This document shows positions 40,803 to 53,493 of a stretch of DNA of 64,000 nt, one piece after another. Numbering within the stretch: position 1 is the stretch's first letter; each line of letters begins with the position of its first letter. Source of the stretch: Catenuloplanes indicus (GTDB taxonomy: Bacteria; Actinomycetota; Actinomycetes; Mycobacteriales; Micromonosporaceae); the NCBI RefSeq assembly GCF_030813715.1, contig NZ_JAUSUZ010000001.1:4216001-4280000 (forward strand), read 5' to 3'. The notes under the pieces were generated by a model. It was given only the letters and a program-made list of their open reading frames with translations, searched no databases and was not told the DNA's origin. Position numbers and translations under genes: made by a program.

Positions 40803-41167
40803 AACACCTCCGGGGCGAGCGAAATGATCTTCATGAACCGCTTGTCCCGCAGCTCGCGGCCCACCGGGCCGAAGATACGGGTGCCACGGGGGTCACCGCC
40901 GTCCTTGATGATCACGGCGGCGTTCTCGTCGAAGCGGATGTACGACCCGTCGGGCCGGCGCCGCTCCTTCGCGGTACGGACGACGACCGCCTTGACGACG
41001 TCGCCCTTCTTGACACCGGCGCCCGGGATCGCGTCCTTGACGGTGGCCACGATGACGTCGCCGATGCTCGCGTAGCGCCGACCCGAGCCGCCGAGCACCC
41101 GGATGCACAGGATCTCCCTGGCACCCGTGTTGTCGGCGACACGCAGTCGCGACTCCTGCTGGATCAC
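40799..41167 (-). CDS. rplN: 50S ribosomal protein L14
   Basis: 122 residues: [101 protein letters not shown]. It binds near the subunit interface and ribosome-silencing factor. GTG start with AGGAGA upstream. It heads the spc part; 130 nt with two hairpins separate it from rpsQ. Confidence 0.99.
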   Translation of the reverse strand: MIQQESRLRVADNTGAREILCIRVLGGSGRRYASIGDVIVATVKDAIPGAGVKKGDVVKAVVVRTAKERRRPDGSYIRFDENAAVIIKDGGDPRGTRIFGPVGRELRDKRFMKIISLAPEVL

Positions 41168-41191
41168 GTCTATCTCCTATGTCTGCCAGTT

Positions 41192-41286
41192 CTCCGCCCG
41201 GGAGGGGGCGGAGCTTGGCGGAACCTGGTCCGCGCTAGGCGCGGGCTGATTTCCCGCACCGACACGTGCCGGGGCCGAAGCCCCGG
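41192..41286 (-). other. Two hairpins between rpsQ and rplN
   Basis: In transcription order: CCGGGGC-UUCG-GCCCCGG (41269-41286), a 7-bp stem capped by the very stable cUUCGg tetraloop, then CTCCGCCC/GGGCGGAG (41192-41213). This is the boundary between the S10-like and spc-like gene groups. No U-run follows, so pausing or processing is as likely as termination. Confidence 0.7.
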
Positions 41287-41297
41287 AACCTGTCGGG

Positions 41298-41573
41298 CTA
41301 CTTCGCCTTCTCGAGGATCTCGACGATCCGCCACCGCTTGGTGGCGGACAGCGGCCGGGTCTCCATCAGGGAGACGCGGTCGCCGACGCCGGCGGCGTTC
41401 TGCTCGTCGTGCACCTTCAGCTTGCGGGTACGACGGATGACCTTGCCGTACAGCGCGTGCTTGACCCGGTCCTCGACCTCGACGACGACGGTCTTGTCCA
41501 TCTTGTCGCTCACGACAAGGCCCTCACGGACCTTGCGCTGGCGGCGAGCGGCCGTGGCGTTCTCTTCACTCAT
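41298..41573 (-). CDS. rpsQ: 30S ribosomal protein S17
   Basis: 91 residues, OB-fold: [74 protein letters not shown] primary 16S rRNA binder. The ATG overlaps the rpmC stop (TGATG); a GTG three bases upstream is also in frame. Confidence 0.98.
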   Translation of the reverse strand: MSEENATAARRQRKVREGLVVSDKMDKTVVVEVEDRVKHALYGKVIRRTRKLKVHDEQNAAGVGDRVSLMETRPLSATKRWRIVEILEKAK

Positions 41574-41806
41574 CACGCAGTCACCTCAGACGGCGCGGAC
41601 GAGAGACCGAGCTCCCGCTCACGCAGAATCGTGTAGATCCGGGCAATCTCCCGGCGGACGACAGGCAGCCGCCGGTTGTTGTCGAGCTGCCCCGTGGCGC
41701 CCTGCACTCGGAGGTTGAACAGCTCCGCCTTGGCCTCCTTGAGCTTCGCGGTCAGCTCCTCATCGGAGAGCTCACGGAACTCGGTGGCCTTGGTACCGGC
41801 TGCCAT
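41573..41806 (-). CDS. rpmC: 50S ribosomal protein L29
   Basis: 77 residues, two-helix protein: [56 protein letters not shown]. It sits by the exit tunnel and contributes to the docking site for trigger factor and SRP. Start overlaps the rplP stop (TGATG). Confidence 0.98.
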   Translation of the reverse strand: MAAGTKATEFRELSDEELTAKLKEAKAELFNLRVQGATGQLDNNRRLPVVRREIARIYTILRERELGLSSAPSEVTA

Positions 41807-42231
41807 CACGCCTCACCCACTTCGCGCTTCACGATGCGGCACTTCATCGGCAGCTTGTGAATCGCGCGGCGCATCGCCTCACGCGCGATCGCCTCGTTCG
41901 GGAAGGACATCTCGAACAGGACGCGGCCCGGCTTGATGTTCGCGACCCACCACTCGGGCGAGCCCTTACCGGAACCCATGCGGGTCTCAGCCGGCTTCTT
42001 GGTCAGCGCCTGGTCCGGGAAGACCGTGATCCAGACCTTACCGCCACGCTTGATGTGGCGGGTCATCGCGATACGGGCCGACTCGATCTGCCGGTTGGTG
42101 ACGTAGGCCGGCTCCAGAGCCTGGATACCGAACTCACCGAACACCACTCGGTTGCCGCCCTTACTCGCACCGTGACGGTCCGGGTGGTGCGGCTTGCGGA
42201 AGCCCTTCGGGGGCTTGCGCGGGATCAGCAT
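41806..42231 (-). CDS. rplP: 50S ribosomal protein L16
   Basis: 141 residues: [68 protein letters not shown] and [23 protein letters not shown]. It organises the A-site tRNA elbow region near 5S rRNA. 3 nt after rpsC. Confidence 0.99.
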   Translation of the reverse strand: MLIPRKPPKGFRKPHHPDRHGASKGGNRVVFGEFGIQALEPAYVTNRQIESARIAMTRHIKRGGKVWITVFPDQALTKKPAETRMGSGKGSPEWWVANIKPGRVLFEMSFPNEAIAREAMRRAIHKLPMKCRIVKREVGEA

Positions 42232-42234
42232 GTG

Positions 42235-43098
42235 TCAGCCCTCCTGCTGCGTTTCTGCGACAGCCGGCGCGGCCGCGACGGCCGCGTTGCTGACGGACTC
42301 ACCGGTCGGCGTGTCCGACTGCTGCTGCGCGGCAGCCGCCGCGCGCCCGGCCTCGGTGCCGCCCGCGGTGGTGCCGGACGAACCGGACCGGCCACGACGC
42401 GGCCGCTCGGGCCGGTCGCCACGCTCACGGCGCGGACGGGACGGGGCCGTGTCCTGCGGAGCCTCGCGGCCCGGCACGGCGTCACCCTTGTAGATCCACA
42501 CCTTCACGCCGATCCGGCCGAAGGTGGTACGGGCCTCGAAGAAGCCGTACTCGATGTTGGCCCGCAGCGTGTGCAGCGGGACGCGACCCTCACGGTAGAA
42601 CTCCGTGCGGCTCATCTCGGCGCCGCCGAGGCGGCCCGAGACCTGCACCCGGATGCCCTTGCAGACCGGGTTCTTCATCGCGGACTGCATCGCCTTGCGC
42701 ATGGCACGACGGAAGCTGACCCGGCTGGAGAGCTGCTCGGCAACGCCCTGGGCGACCAGCTGCGCGTCCGACTCGGGGTTCTTGACCTCGAGGATGTTCA
42801 GCTGCACCTGCTTGCCGGTGAGCTTCTCCAGCTCGCCACGGATCCGGTCCGCCTCCGCGCCCTTACGGCCGATGACGATGCCCGGACGGGCGGTGTGGAT
42901 GTCGACGCGGACCCGGTCCCGGGTGCGCTCGATGTCCACCTTGGAGATGCCGGCGCGCTCCAGGCCCCGGGACATCATCCGGCGGATCTTGACATCCTCG
43001 CCGATGTAGTCCTTGTAGAGCTTGTCCGCGAACCAGCGGGACTTCCAGTCGGTCGAGATGCCGAGTCGGAACCCGTGCGGGTGAACCTTCTGACCCAT
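42235..43098 (-). CDS. rpsC: 30S ribosomal protein S3
   Basis: 287 residues. KH domain and S3 C-domain are intact ([102 protein letters not shown]). Beyond about residue 215 there is a ~70-residue Arg/Pro/Ala-rich extension, common in actinobacteria. S3 lines the mRNA entry tunnel and aids helicase activity. The start overlaps the rplV stop by one base. Confidence 0.99.
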   Translation of the reverse strand: MGQKVHPHGFRLGISTDWKSRWFADKLYKDYIGEDVKIRRMMSRGLERAGISKVDIERTRDRVRVDIHTARPGIVIGRKGAEADRIRGELEKLTGKQVQLNILEVKNPESDAQLVAQGVAEQLSSRVSFRRAMRKAMQSAMKNPVCKGIRVQVSGRLGGAEMSRTEFYREGRVPLHTLRANIEYGFFEARTTFGRIGVKVWIYKGDAVPGREAPQDTAPSRPRRERGDRPERPRRGRSGSSGTTAGGTEAGRAAAAAQQQSDTPTGESVSNAAVAAAPAVAETQQEG

Positions 43099-43550
43099 TA
43101 CTCGGCCGCCTCCGTCTCGTTCTTGGGCTGCTCGGCCGCGGGAGCGGCCTTCTTGGCAGCGGCCTTCTTGGCCGGCCGCGCCTTCGGCGCCACAGCCTCG
43201 ACGGCGATCGTGATGTGGCAGGTGCGCTTGCGGATGCGGTAAGCCCGACCCTGAGCGCGCGGCCGGAACCGCTTGAGCGTCGGGCCCTCGTCCACAAACG
43301 CCTCGGCGACCAGCAGCGCGTCAGGATCCAGCCGCTCGTTGTTCTCAGCGTTCGCGATCGCGCTGGCCAGCACCTTGTAGACCGGCTCGCTCGCCGACTG
43401 CGGTGCGAACTGCAGCACCGTGAGTGCCTCCTTCGCGGGCAGACCACGAACGAGGTCGACCACCCGACGCGCCTTCATCGGCGAGACGCGCACGTGCCGC
43501 GCCACCGCCCGCGCGCCCGGCAGCACCGGAGCGTCGCCTTTTCCTGGCAT
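43098..43550 (-). CDS. rplV: 50S ribosomal protein L22
   Basis: 150 residues: [55 protein letters not shown], then the extended loop [28 protein letters not shown] that lines the exit tunnel at the macrolide constriction. The last ~30 residues are a Lys/Ala tail. 38 nt after rpsS. Confidence 0.99.
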   Translation of the reverse strand: MPGKGDAPVLPGARAVARHVRVSPMKARRVVDLVRGLPAKEALTVLQFAPQSASEPVYKVLASAIANAENNERLDPDALLVAEAFVDEGPTLKRFRPRAQGRAYRIRKRTCHITIAVEAVAPKARPAKKAAAKKAAPAAEQPKNETEAAE

Positions 43551-43588
43551 CGCTGTAACCCCTTGATCCTCTAATCCGTGACTTCTGC

Positions 43589-43870
<282 letters not shown>

Positions 43871-43897
43871 GTCAGTTCTCCAGTCCAGCTGTCTCTA

Positions 43898-44737
<840 letters not shown>

Positions 44738-44749
44738 GTCCTACACCCC

Positions 44750-45052
44750 TCAGCTGACCGGGCCGCCGAAGGCCTCGATGCGGTCGCCGTCGGCCAGCTT
44801 GACCAGAGCGCGCTTCGTAGCCTTGCGCTGGCCGAAACCGGTCCGCGTCCGCTTCCGCTTGCCCTCGCGGTTCGCAGTGTTCACGGTCAGTACGCGCACG
44901 TTGAAGATCTGCTGGATAGCGATCTTGATGGCGGTCTTGTTCGCGTCCGGGTGGACCAGGAACGTGTACCAGTTCTGGTCGAGAACGCTGTAGCTCTTCT
45001 CGGAGACCACCGGCGCGATGATGATGTCGCGCGGGTCCGCGATGGTGGTCAC
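44750..45052 (-). CDS. rplW: 50S ribosomal protein L23
   Basis: 100 residues: [49 protein letters not shown] with the basic loop [23 protein letters not shown]. Main docking point for trigger factor and SRP at the exit tunnel. GTG start overlaps the rplD stop by 4 nt. Confidence 0.99.
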   Translation of the reverse strand: MTTIADPRDIIIAPVVSEKSYSVLDQNWYTFLVHPDANKTAIKIAIQQIFNVRVLTVNTANREGKRKRTRTGFGQRKATKRALVKLADGDRIEAFGGPVS

Positions 45053-45693
45053 TTGTCGCCCTCCTCGGCCTTGCCGGCGCCCGTGAACTCGTCGTAGGCG
45101 TCCTTGGTGAAGATCACCGCGGAGGAGTTCAACACGTCGTACGTGTTGAGCTGCCCGACCTCGAGCAGGTGCACGGTCGGCTCGTTGCGCAGCGAGAGCC
45201 AGTTCAGCTCGTCCACGCCGGTCAGCACGACCAGGACCTTGGTCTCCTCGGTGACCTTGCGCAGCGTCGCCAGCGCGGCCTTCGTCGACGGCGTCTCGCC
45301 GGAGACGAACGCCTCGACCACGAACACCGCGTTGTCGCGGGCCCGGTCCGAGAGGGCGCCCCGCAGCGCGGCGGCCTTCATCTTCTTCGGGGTCCGCTGC
45401 GAGTAGTCGCGCGGCACGGGGCCGTGCACGACGCCACCGCCGGCGAACTGCGGCGCACGGGTCGAGCCCTGACGGGCGCGGCCGGTGCCCTTCTGCTTGT
45501 ACGGCTTCTTGCCGCCGCCGGAGACCTCACCGCGGGTCTTCGCCTTGTGCGTGCCCTGCCGGGCGGCCGCCAGCTGAGCCACCACGACCTGGTGCATCAG
45601 CGGGATGTTGGCCTGCACGTCGAAGATCGCCGCGGGCAGCTCGACGGAGCCGGCCTTCGCGCCCTCGGTGTTCAGCACGTCAACGGAGCTCAC
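45049..45693 (-). CDS. rplD: 50S ribosomal protein L4
   Basis: 214 residues: [67 protein letters not shown] (the long loop reaching into the exit tunnel), then a globular domain. In Proteobacteria L4 autoregulates the S10 operon; the E. coli-type leader was not recognised here. GTG start overlaps the rplC stop by 4 nt. Confidence 0.98.
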   Translation of the reverse strand: MSSVDVLNTEGAKAGSVELPAAIFDVQANIPLMHQVVVAQLAAARQGTHKAKTRGEVSGGGKKPYKQKGTGRARQGSTRAPQFAGGGVVHGPVPRDYSQRTPKKMKAAALRGALSDRARDNAVFVVEAFVSGETPSTKAALATLRKVTEETKVLVVLTGVDELNWLSLRNEPTVHLLEVGQLNTYDVLNSSAVIFTKDAYDEFTGAGKAEEGDK

Positions 45694-46352
45694 TTGGCAG
45701 CACCCTTCTTGACGGGGGCCTTCGCCGCGGAGCGAACCAGGATCAGCGCGCCCTTGGGGCCGGGAATGGCACCGCGGACGAGCAGCAGGTTGTTCTCCAC
45801 GTCGACCGCCTGAACGGTCAGGTTCTGCACGGTGTAGCGCGCGCTGCCCATCCGGCCCGCCATGCGGACGCCCTTGAACACGCGACCGGGGGTCGCGCAG
45901 GCGCCGATCGAGCCCGGGGAGCGGTGCTTGCGCTCGACACCGTGGCTCGCGCGGAGGCCGTGGAAGCCGTGCCGCTTCATGACACCGGCGAAGCCCTTGC
46001 CCTTGGTCCGGCCGGTCACGTCGACCGGGGAACCCACCGGGAACGAGTCGACGGTGACCTCCTGGCCGAGCGAGTACTCGCTGGCGTCGGTCGTCCGCAG
46101 CTCGACGATGTGGCGACGCGGCGCGACATCGGCCTTGGCGAAGTGCCCGGCCCGCGGCTTGTTGGCCTTGCGGGGGTCGATCGCACCGAACGCCAGCTGG
46201 ATCGCGGAGTAGCCGTCCGTGTCAGCGGTGCGGACCTGGGTCACGACGCACGGGCCGGCCTGCACCACGGTCACCGGGACAACCTTGTTGTTGTCCCAGA
46301 CCTGGGTCATGCCGAGCTTGGCGCCCAGGATGCCCTTCACTTGCCTGTCCAT
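45690..46352 (-). CDS. rplC: 50S ribosomal protein L3
   Basis: 220 residues: [96 protein letters not shown]. One of the first 50S assembly proteins; its loop nears the peptidyl-transferase centre. 13 nt after rpsJ. Confidence 0.99.
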   Translation of the reverse strand: MDRQVKGILGAKLGMTQVWDNNKVVPVTVVQAGPCVVTQVRTADTDGYSAIQLAFGAIDPRKANKPRAGHFAKADVAPRRHIVELRTTDASEYSLGQEVTVDSFPVGSPVDVTGRTKGKGFAGVMKRHGFHGLRASHGVERKHRSPGSIGACATPGRVFKGVRMAGRMGSARYTVQNLTVQAVDVENNLLLVRGAIPGPKGALILVRSAAKAPVKKGAAK

Positions 46353-46365
46353 GAGTTCGCAGTCC

Positions 46366-46674
46366 CTACAGCTTGATCTCGATGTCGACGCCGGCCGGCA
46401 GGTCGAGACGCATGAGCGAGTCGACCGTCTTCGGAGTCGGGTCGATGATGTCGATCAGACGCTTGTGCGTACGCATCTCGAAGTGCTCGCGCGAGTCCTT
46501 GTACTTGTGCGGCGAACGGATCACGCAGAAACGGTTGATCTCCGTGGGCAGCGGCACCGGGCCCGCGACCTGCGCCCCGGTGCGCGTCACCGTCTCGACG
46601 ATCTTCCGCGCCGAGGAATCGACGACCTCGTGGTCGTAGGCCTTGAGCCGGATGCGGATCTTCTGTCCCGCCAT
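46366..46674 (-). CDS. rpsJ: 30S ribosomal protein S10 (NusE)
   Basis: 102 residues: [76 protein letters not shown]. Part of the 30S head and, as NusE, a partner of NusB/NusG in transcription antitermination. First gene of the long ribosomal unit, preceded by a ~400-nt leader and promoter region. Confidence 0.99.
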
Positions 46675-47073
46675 GGTGGCTTCTGTTTCCTTCTCTCGAT
46701 GCCGCTACCTGCCGAGTAGAACTCCTCGGCATGCCCCCGGATCAGACTCGGCCGGGTGTTTCACCGGCCGGATTTGACCCGGGGCACAGGGCCCTCGACC
46801 CTGTGCTGTCCGACCCCCGCGGTCGGGCGTGTCGCGTTTTAACTTCACGCCCCGCCCCGGAATCCGGAGCAGATTGCCCGTCAGCCCTCGGTGAGGACTT
46901 CGTCCGCCGGGATCGGGGCGCCCTGGGCGATCAACCAACTATTCATTGATCAACAAACCCCAGACGCCGGGCGAGGGCGACCGGACATGACACATCCAGC
47001 CGCCCCGCGCGGACGCAACCTGACTAGTATGCCGTATTACCGAACGGCAACGCTAATCGGGGTACCTGTTTAC
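46675..47073 (-). other. S10 operon upstream region
   Basis: The 399-nt gap between rpsJ and the tuf stop has no ORF that looks real. It holds the 25-nt element at 46811-46835, a CACAGGG/CCCTGTG pair at about 46784-46804, and an A+T-rich island near 46928-46958 with two GATCAAC direct repeats 19 nt apart (46929 and 46948). No clear terminator follows tuf, so partial read-through from tuf into rpsJ is possible. No convincing -35/-10 pair was found. Confidence 0.5.
46811..46835 (-). promoter_or_regulatory. Conserved leader element, S10 copy
   Basis: A 25-nt stretch identical to 51671-51695 before rpsL; its 19-nt core CGACACGCCCGACCGCGGG (46816-46834, minus strand) recurs with one change before infA. 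It can fold as CCGACC-GCGGG-GGTCGG. It lies about 138 nt ahead of rpsJ. Confidence 0.8.
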
Positions 47074-48267
47074 TTACTTGATGATCTTCGTGACCGTGCC
47101 GGCGCCGACGGTGCGGCCACCCTCACGGATCGCGAACTTCAGGCCCTGCTCCATGGCGATGGGCTGGATCAGCTTGACCGCCATCGAGGTGGAGTCGCCC
47201 GGCATGACCATCTCGGTGCCCTCGGGGAGGGTCACGACGCCGGTCACGTCGGTGGTCCGGAAGTAGAACTGCGGACGGTAGTTCTGGAAGAACGGCGTGT
47301 GCCGGCCACCCTCCTCCTTGGAGAGGATGTAGACCTGGCCCTCGAACTCCGTGTGCGGAGTCGTGGTGCCCGGCTTGATGACGACCATGCCGCGCTCGAC
47401 GTCCTCGCGCTTGATGCCGCGGAGGAGCAGACCGACGTTCTCGCCGGCACGCGCCTCGTCCAGCACCTTGCGGAACATCTCGATACCGGTGCAGATCGTC
47501 TTGGTCGACTTCTCGCGGATGCCGACGATCTCCACCTCCTCGTTCGGCTTGAGGATACCGCGCTCGGCGCGGCCGGTGACGACCGTTCCACGACCGGTGA
47601 TCGTGAAGACGTCCTCGATCGGCATGAGGAACGGCTTCTCGGTCTCACGGTCCGGCTGCGGGATCGCGGTGTCGACCGCGTCCATCAGCTCGAGCAGCTT
47701 GCCGGTCCACTCCGGGTCGCCCTCCAGCGCCTTGAGCGCCGAGACACGCACGACCGGCAGGTCGTCGCCCGGGAACTCGTAGGTGCTGAGCAGCTCGCGA
47801 ACCTCGAGCTCAACGAGCTCCAGGAGCTCCTCGTCGTCGACCATGTCGCTCTTGTTGAGCGCCACGACGATGTACGGAACGCCGACCTGGCGGGCCAGGA
47901 GCACGTGCTCCTTGGTCTGCGGCATCGGGCCGTCGGTCGCCGCGACCACCAGGATCGCGCCGTCCATCTGCGCGGCACCGGTGATCATGTTCTTGATGTA
48001 GTCCGCGTGGCCGGGGCAGTCGACGTGGGCGTAGTGCCGCTTGTCGGTCTGGTACTCGACGTGCGCGATGGAGATCGTGATACCGCGGGCCTTCTCCTCC
48101 GGCGCCTTGTCGATCTCGTCGAACGGCGTGTAGGGGTTCAGGTCCGGGTACTTGTCGTGCAGGACCTTGGTGATGGCCGCAGTCAGCGTCGTCTTACCGT
48201 GGTCGATGTGACCAATGGTGCCGATGTTGACGTGCGGCTTAGTCCGCTCGAACTTCGCCTTCGCCAC
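47074..48267 (-). CDS. tuf: Elongation factor Tu
   Basis: A 397-residue GTPase delivering aminoacyl-tRNA to the A site. G1 [10 protein letters not shown], switch [10 protein letters not shown]3 DCPGHADY, G4 NKSDMVDD and G5 SALKAL are intact; domains 2 and 3 ([14 protein letters not shown] ... [20 protein letters not shown]) are full length. GTG start at 48267 with AGGAGG upstream. Last gene of the str operon, 181 nt after fusA, with several hairpins in between. Confidence 0.99.
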   Translation of the reverse strand: MAKAKFERTKPHVNIGTIGHIDHGKTTLTAAITKVLHDKYPDLNPYTPFDEIDKAPEEKARGITISIAHVEYQTDKRHYAHVDCPGHADYIKNMITGAAQMDGAILVVAATDGPMPQTKEHVLLARQVGVPYIVVALNKSDMVDDEELLELVELEVRELLSTYEFPGDDLPVVRVSALKALEGDPEWTGKLLELMDAVDTAIPQPDRETEKPFLMPIEDVFTITGRGTVVTGRAERGILKPNEEVEIVGIREKSTKTICTGIEMFRKVLDEARAGENVGLLLRGIKREDVERGMVVIKPGTTTPHTEFEGQVYILSKEEGGRHTPFFQNYRPQFYFRTTDVTGVVTLPEGTEMVMPGDSTSMAVKLIQPIAMEQGLKFAIREGGRTVGAGTVTKIIK

Positions 48268-48303
48268 TGGGTCCTCCTGTGGACTGTCTGGTTCGTTTGC
48301 GCA

Positions 48304-48401
48304 CGGCGCCGGCTGGGGCGCCGCGAACATTGTCGACTGTGCGCCACGGGCCGGATTGGCATCCGGCCCGTGACACTGCGGTCTTTGAGGCCGCTTCGGC
48401 C
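48304..48401 (-). other. Hairpin cluster between fusA and tuf
   Basis: Three inverted repeats in 100 nt: GGCCG/CGGCC (48389-48401), a perfect 12-bp stem with a 4-nt loop CACGGGCCGGAT/ATCCGGCCCGTG (48345-48372), and CGGCGCC/GGCGCCG (48304-48323). They may set tuf transcript ends, attenuate, or protect a separate tuf mRNA. No clear tuf promoter was found. Confidence 0.7.
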
Positions 48402-48448
48402 GTCAGGCCAGGTCTCACACAGCCCGCCGAGACGGGCCCGGGGTGGAA

Positions 48449-50545
<2,097 letters not shown>

Positions 50546-50615
50546 TGTAATCCCTACTTCGTCGTCTCGTCGGGTTGCTGAATCACCCGGCAGGCACCGG
50601 ATGAGGGTTGCGCCG

Positions 50616-50674
50616 GGTAATCCAGCGGTGTGCCCGGCGGCCGGCCGAGACCGGCGCCGGGCGGCTGGATTACC
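50616..50674 (-). other. Large hairpin overlapping the rpsG stop codon
   Basis: Outer 11-bp stem GGTAATCCAGC/GCTGGATTACC (50616-50626 with 50664-50674), whose one arm contains the rpsG stop, and an inner stem of 12 bp with one bulge (GCCCGGCG-CCGG with CCGG-CGCCGGGC, 50632-50662). It sits between rpsG and fusA. Confidence 0.75.
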
Positions 50675-51140
50675 AGCGGTAGTGCGCGAAGGCCTTGTTG
50701 GACTCGGCCATCTTGTGCGTGTCCTCGCGCCGCTTGACGGCGGCACCGAGGCCATTGCTCGCGTCGAGCAGCTCGTTCTGCAGCCGCTCGATCATGGTCT
50801 TCTCGCGACGGGCCTTGGAGTACGTGGTCAGCCAGCGCAGGCCCAGCGTCAGAGCGCGGGACGGGCGGACCTCGACCGGCACCTGGTAGGTCGCGCCACC
50901 GACACGGCGGCTGCGGACCTCGAGGGTCGGCTTGACGTTGTCCATGGCGCGCTTGAGCGTCACGACCGGGTCAGTGCCGGTCTTCTCCCGGCAGCCCTCG
51001 AGGGCGCCGTAGACGATGCGCTCGGCGAGCGCGCGCTTGCCGTCCATCAGGATCTTGTTCACCAGCTGGGTGACCAGCGGCGAGTTGTAAACCGGGTCCG
51101 GCGTCAGCGGCCGACGGGGAGCGGGGCCCTTACGCGGCAT
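50670..51140 (-). CDS. rpsG: 30S ribosomal protein S7
   Basis: 156 residues: [83 protein letters not shown], ending AFAHYRW. Organises the 30S head and the mRNA exit channel; represses the str operon in E. coli. Starts just after the rpsL stop. Confidence 0.99.
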   Translation of the reverse strand: MPRKGPAPRRPLTPDPVYNSPLVTQLVNKILMDGKRALAERIVYGALEGCREKTGTDPVVTLKRAMDNVKPTLEVRSRRVGGATYQVPVEVRPSRALTLGLRWLTTYSKARREKTMIERLQNELLDASNGLGAAVKRREDTHKMAESNKAFAHYRW

Positions 51141-51141
51141 G

Positions 51142-51516
51142 TCAGCTCTTCTCCTTCTTCGCGCCGTAGCGGCTGCGCGCCTGCTTGCGGTTACGCACAC
51201 CCTGGGTGTCGAGCGAACCGCGGATGATCTTGTAGCGAACGCCCGGCAGGTCCTTCACGCGACCGCCACGCACGAGCACGATCGAGTGCTCCTGCAGGTT
51301 GTGACCCACACCCGGGATGTACGCGGTCACCTCGATCTGGCTGCTGAGCTTGACACGAGCGACCTTGCGCAGCGCCGAGTTGGGCTTCTTCGGGGTGGTG
51401 GTGTAGACGCGCGTGCAGACTCCGCGACGCTGGGGACTCCCCTTCAGCGCCGGCGTCTTGGTCTTACTCGTCTTCGCCTGGCGGCCCTTGCGGACCAGCT
51501 GCTGGATCGTGGGCAC
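51142..51516 (-). CDS. rpsL: 30S ribosomal protein S12
   Basis: 124 residues at the decoding centre: [67 protein letters not shown] and [17 protein letters not shown]. The Lys residues of the PKKPNS and RVKDLPG loops, where streptomycin-resistance changes arise, have the ordinary sensitive form. GTG start. First gene of the str operon, behind a ~300-nt leader. Confidence 0.99.
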   Translation of the reverse strand: MPTIQQLVRKGRQAKTSKTKTPALKGSPQRRGVCTRVYTTTPKKPNSALRKVARVKLSSQIEVTAYIPGVGHNLQEHSIVLVRGGRVKDLPGVRYKIIRGSLDTQGVRNRKQARSRYGAKKEKS

Positions 51517-51670
51517 CGGGTACTCCGCTCCCTGTCCTGTCCGGGCCCGTGGGCCCGTTAACTTCCGTGGCGGCCGCCCTTGTGGCGACCGGACCGTCTG
51601 TCTTACCTACCCGGCTGCGCCGGTCTTGCCTCTTGCTGCCGATCGGGGGGCCTGCTGGGAGTAGGCCTCT

Positions 51671-51695
51671 CGACCCCCGCGGTCGGGCGTGTCGC
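51671..51695 (-). promoter_or_regulatory. Conserved leader element, str copy
   Basis: Identical over 25 nt to 46811-46835. It lies about 155 nt ahead of rpsL and ~130 nt downstream of the predicted transcription start, so here it should be transcribed. It can form CGACC-GCGGG-GGTCG. Confidence 0.8.
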
Positions 51696-51830
51696 CCGGC
51701 GCTACGGTCGCGCGGTGAAGACTCGCGCTGGTCTGCCATTGTCGTGGTGCGCATCGCTCATCCGGACTCTGAAATCCGGACCGAACGGCGCACGCACAAG
51801 TTGCCCGGGCTAGCCCGGGCACGAAGGGAA

Positions 51831-51859
51831 AGAGTACCCACCGTGAGGGCGCTGGTCAA
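51831..51859 (-). promoter_or_regulatory. Probable str operon promoter
   Basis: Minus strand -35 TTGACC (5 of 6), 17-nt spacer, -10 TACTCT (4 of 6). The predicted start near 51824 gives a ~300-nt leader. A GCCCGGGC inverted repeat begins about 4 nt after the start. Confidence 0.75.
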
Positions 51860-52079
51860 AACCGGACGGTAAGGAGAGCTATCTCCCCACTACACGACTC
51901 CCAACGGATCTCCGGCTTCGGACCTCACACCCGGCGATCCGGCACCGGGAAACCCGGGATCCAGAACTCCTGATGCTGACACCTTCAGCGACGAACCACT
52001 CTGCAAAGCCAAGTGTACCCGGTCCCCAGGGACGCCATTCACTGACTCCCTACATGCCGACGGGCCGCCGGGCAAGTAC

Positions 52080-53399
52080 CTACGACAGGCTCAGCACCAC
52101 CACGATCAGCAGGGAGAGCAGCGCCACCACGGCCCCGCCACCGCCGAGCGACAGGCCGGCGATCGCCAGCCCGCGGCCGCTGAACCGGATCGACGACGCC
52201 TCGGCCGGCCGGCGCACCTGCCGCAGCGCGCCGGTGCCCTGCACCACCGCTCCGACGCCCGCGATCACCGCCAGCAACGCGAACGCACCGGCGACCAGGC
52301 CGCCCCAGCCACCCTGCGCGCCGAGCAGCCCGAAGCACGCCACGGCGAACGACACCAGCAGCGCCGCACTCCCGGTGATCAGCGACCCGATCGCGAGCCC
52401 GGACACCACCGCGGGCACCTCCAGGTGCACCACCGCGAACGGCGTCTCCGGCACCGGCTCCACCCGCTCCGCGTTCCCCCAGCCCTCCCGCGGCGGCGGC
52501 GGAAACCCGTGCAGACCCGTCCGGGGGTACGCCGCGGCCCGCGGCCCGGCCGGCAGCGGCGCACCGGCCATCGCGTACCCCGGGTGCGCCATCACCGCGA
52601 CCAGCTGCTGCGCCGGCACCGCCGGATATCCCGGGTACGCCGCCGGCGGCGGGCCACCCGGCCCGGGGTGGGCCACCGGCTGCCCGGGGTAACCAGAACC
52701 GGCCTGCCCCGGATACGCCGCCGGCTGCCCGGGATACCCGGAACCGAGCGCCACCGGATTCGCCGCCGGCTGGCCGGAATACCCGGAGCCGGGCGCTACC
52801 GGATACGCCGCAGGTTGCCCGTAATACCCAGGACCGGCCTGCCCCGGATGCCCGTAGCCCGGATACATCTGCTCGCCGAACGACTGCGCCGGATACCCCT
52901 GGCCGGCATGCGGCTGCCCGGAATATGCCTGGGCCCACGAGGCCTGCCCCGGATACGGCTGCCCCGGATACGGCTGCCCCGGATACGGCTGCCCGGGATA
53001 CGGCTGAGCCGGGGACGCCGACCCGGGATAGGGCTGCCCCGGATACGGCGGATGACCGGGATAGGCCGCGGGGCGCACCGGTCCCGGCGCCGCGTGTGGC
53101 GGCATTCCCGCTCCCGGTCCGTTGACGAGCGGCCCGGCTCCCACAGTGGACGGCCCCGGCTGCGCGGCCGCCGCCCCGGAAGCTGCCGGGGTAGGCGCCG
53201 GAACCTCCGTGACCGCCGGCCCTGGCTCGGCCGCACCCGCCGGCTCGGCCGCACGCGGCGGCTCGGCCGCATGCACCGGCTCGGGCGCGGACAGCGGCTC
53301 GGCCGCGGACGGCGGATCGGGCGCGCGCGACGGCTCGGATCCGGCCGCCGGTCGTTGCCACACGGAATCGGGGTGCCCGCCCTGCGGCTGTTCGGTCAC
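52080..53399 (-). CDS. Pro-rich membrane protein with YPGQP repeats (DUF4190-like C-terminus)
   Basis: 439 residues. Ala/Glu/Pro-rich N-terminus, then from about 110 to 260 many YPGQP/YPGQA-type repeats (QPYPGQPYPGQPYPGQ). The C-terminal ~140 residues carry three to four hydrophobic segments (VSGLAIGSLITGSAALLVSFAVACFGLL, LVAGAFALLAVIAGVGAVV, GLAIAGLSLGGGGAVVALLSLLIVVVL), resembling DUF4190-type small membrane domains. GTG 53399 is backed by GGGAGGAG about 9 nt upstream. Function unknown; it and the next gene interrupt the usual rpoC-rpsL neighbourhood. Confidence 0.8.
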   Translation of the reverse strand: MTEQPQGGHPDSVWQRPAAGSEPSRAPDPPSAAEPLSAPEPVHAAEPPRAAEPAGAAEPGPAVTEVPAPTPAASGAAAAQPGPSTVGAGPLVNGPGAGMPPHAAPGPVRPAAYPGHPPYPGQPYPGSASPAQPYPGQPYPGQPYPGQPYPGQASWAQAYSGQPHAGQGYPAQSFGEQMYPGYGHPGQAGPGYYGQPAAYPVAPGSGYSGQPAANPVALGSGYPGQPAAYPGQAGSGYPGQPVAHPGPGGPPPAAYPGYPAVPAQQLVAVMAHPGYAMAGAPLPAGPRAAAYPRTGLHGFPPPPREGWGNAERVEPVPETPFAVVHLEVPAVVSGLAIGSLITGSAALLVSFAVACFGLLGAQGGWGGLVAGAFALLAVIAGVGAVVQGTGALRQVRRPAEASSIRFSGRGLAIAGLSLGGGGAVVALLSLLIVVVLSLS

Positions 53400-53493
53400 G
53401 CCTGTGTTCTCCTCCCACTGTCCCCGCGGCCTCGCGGGGCCTCGCGTGCGTCGAGGGCGTCCGCCGAGCATGGCACAGCGGAGCACGCCCGTG

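Larger units (their letters stand above)
51517..52079 (-). other. str operon promoter and leader region
   Basis: 563 nt between rpsL and the membrane-protein gene. From the rpsL side it holds the leader with the 25-nt conserved element (51671-51695), a TCCGGA/TCCGGA pair (about 51761-51781), a GCCCGGGC/GCCCGGGC hairpin (51803-51820) and the promoter (51831-51859). The part from 51870 to 52079 shows a TCCGG..CCGGA-rich patch but no recognised gene. Short open frames here look random. Confidence 0.6.

Noticed and set aside
51517-52079. Small ORFs in the str leader
   Set aside because: They lack ribosome-binding sites and conserved motifs; the region is better explained by the promoter and leader structures.
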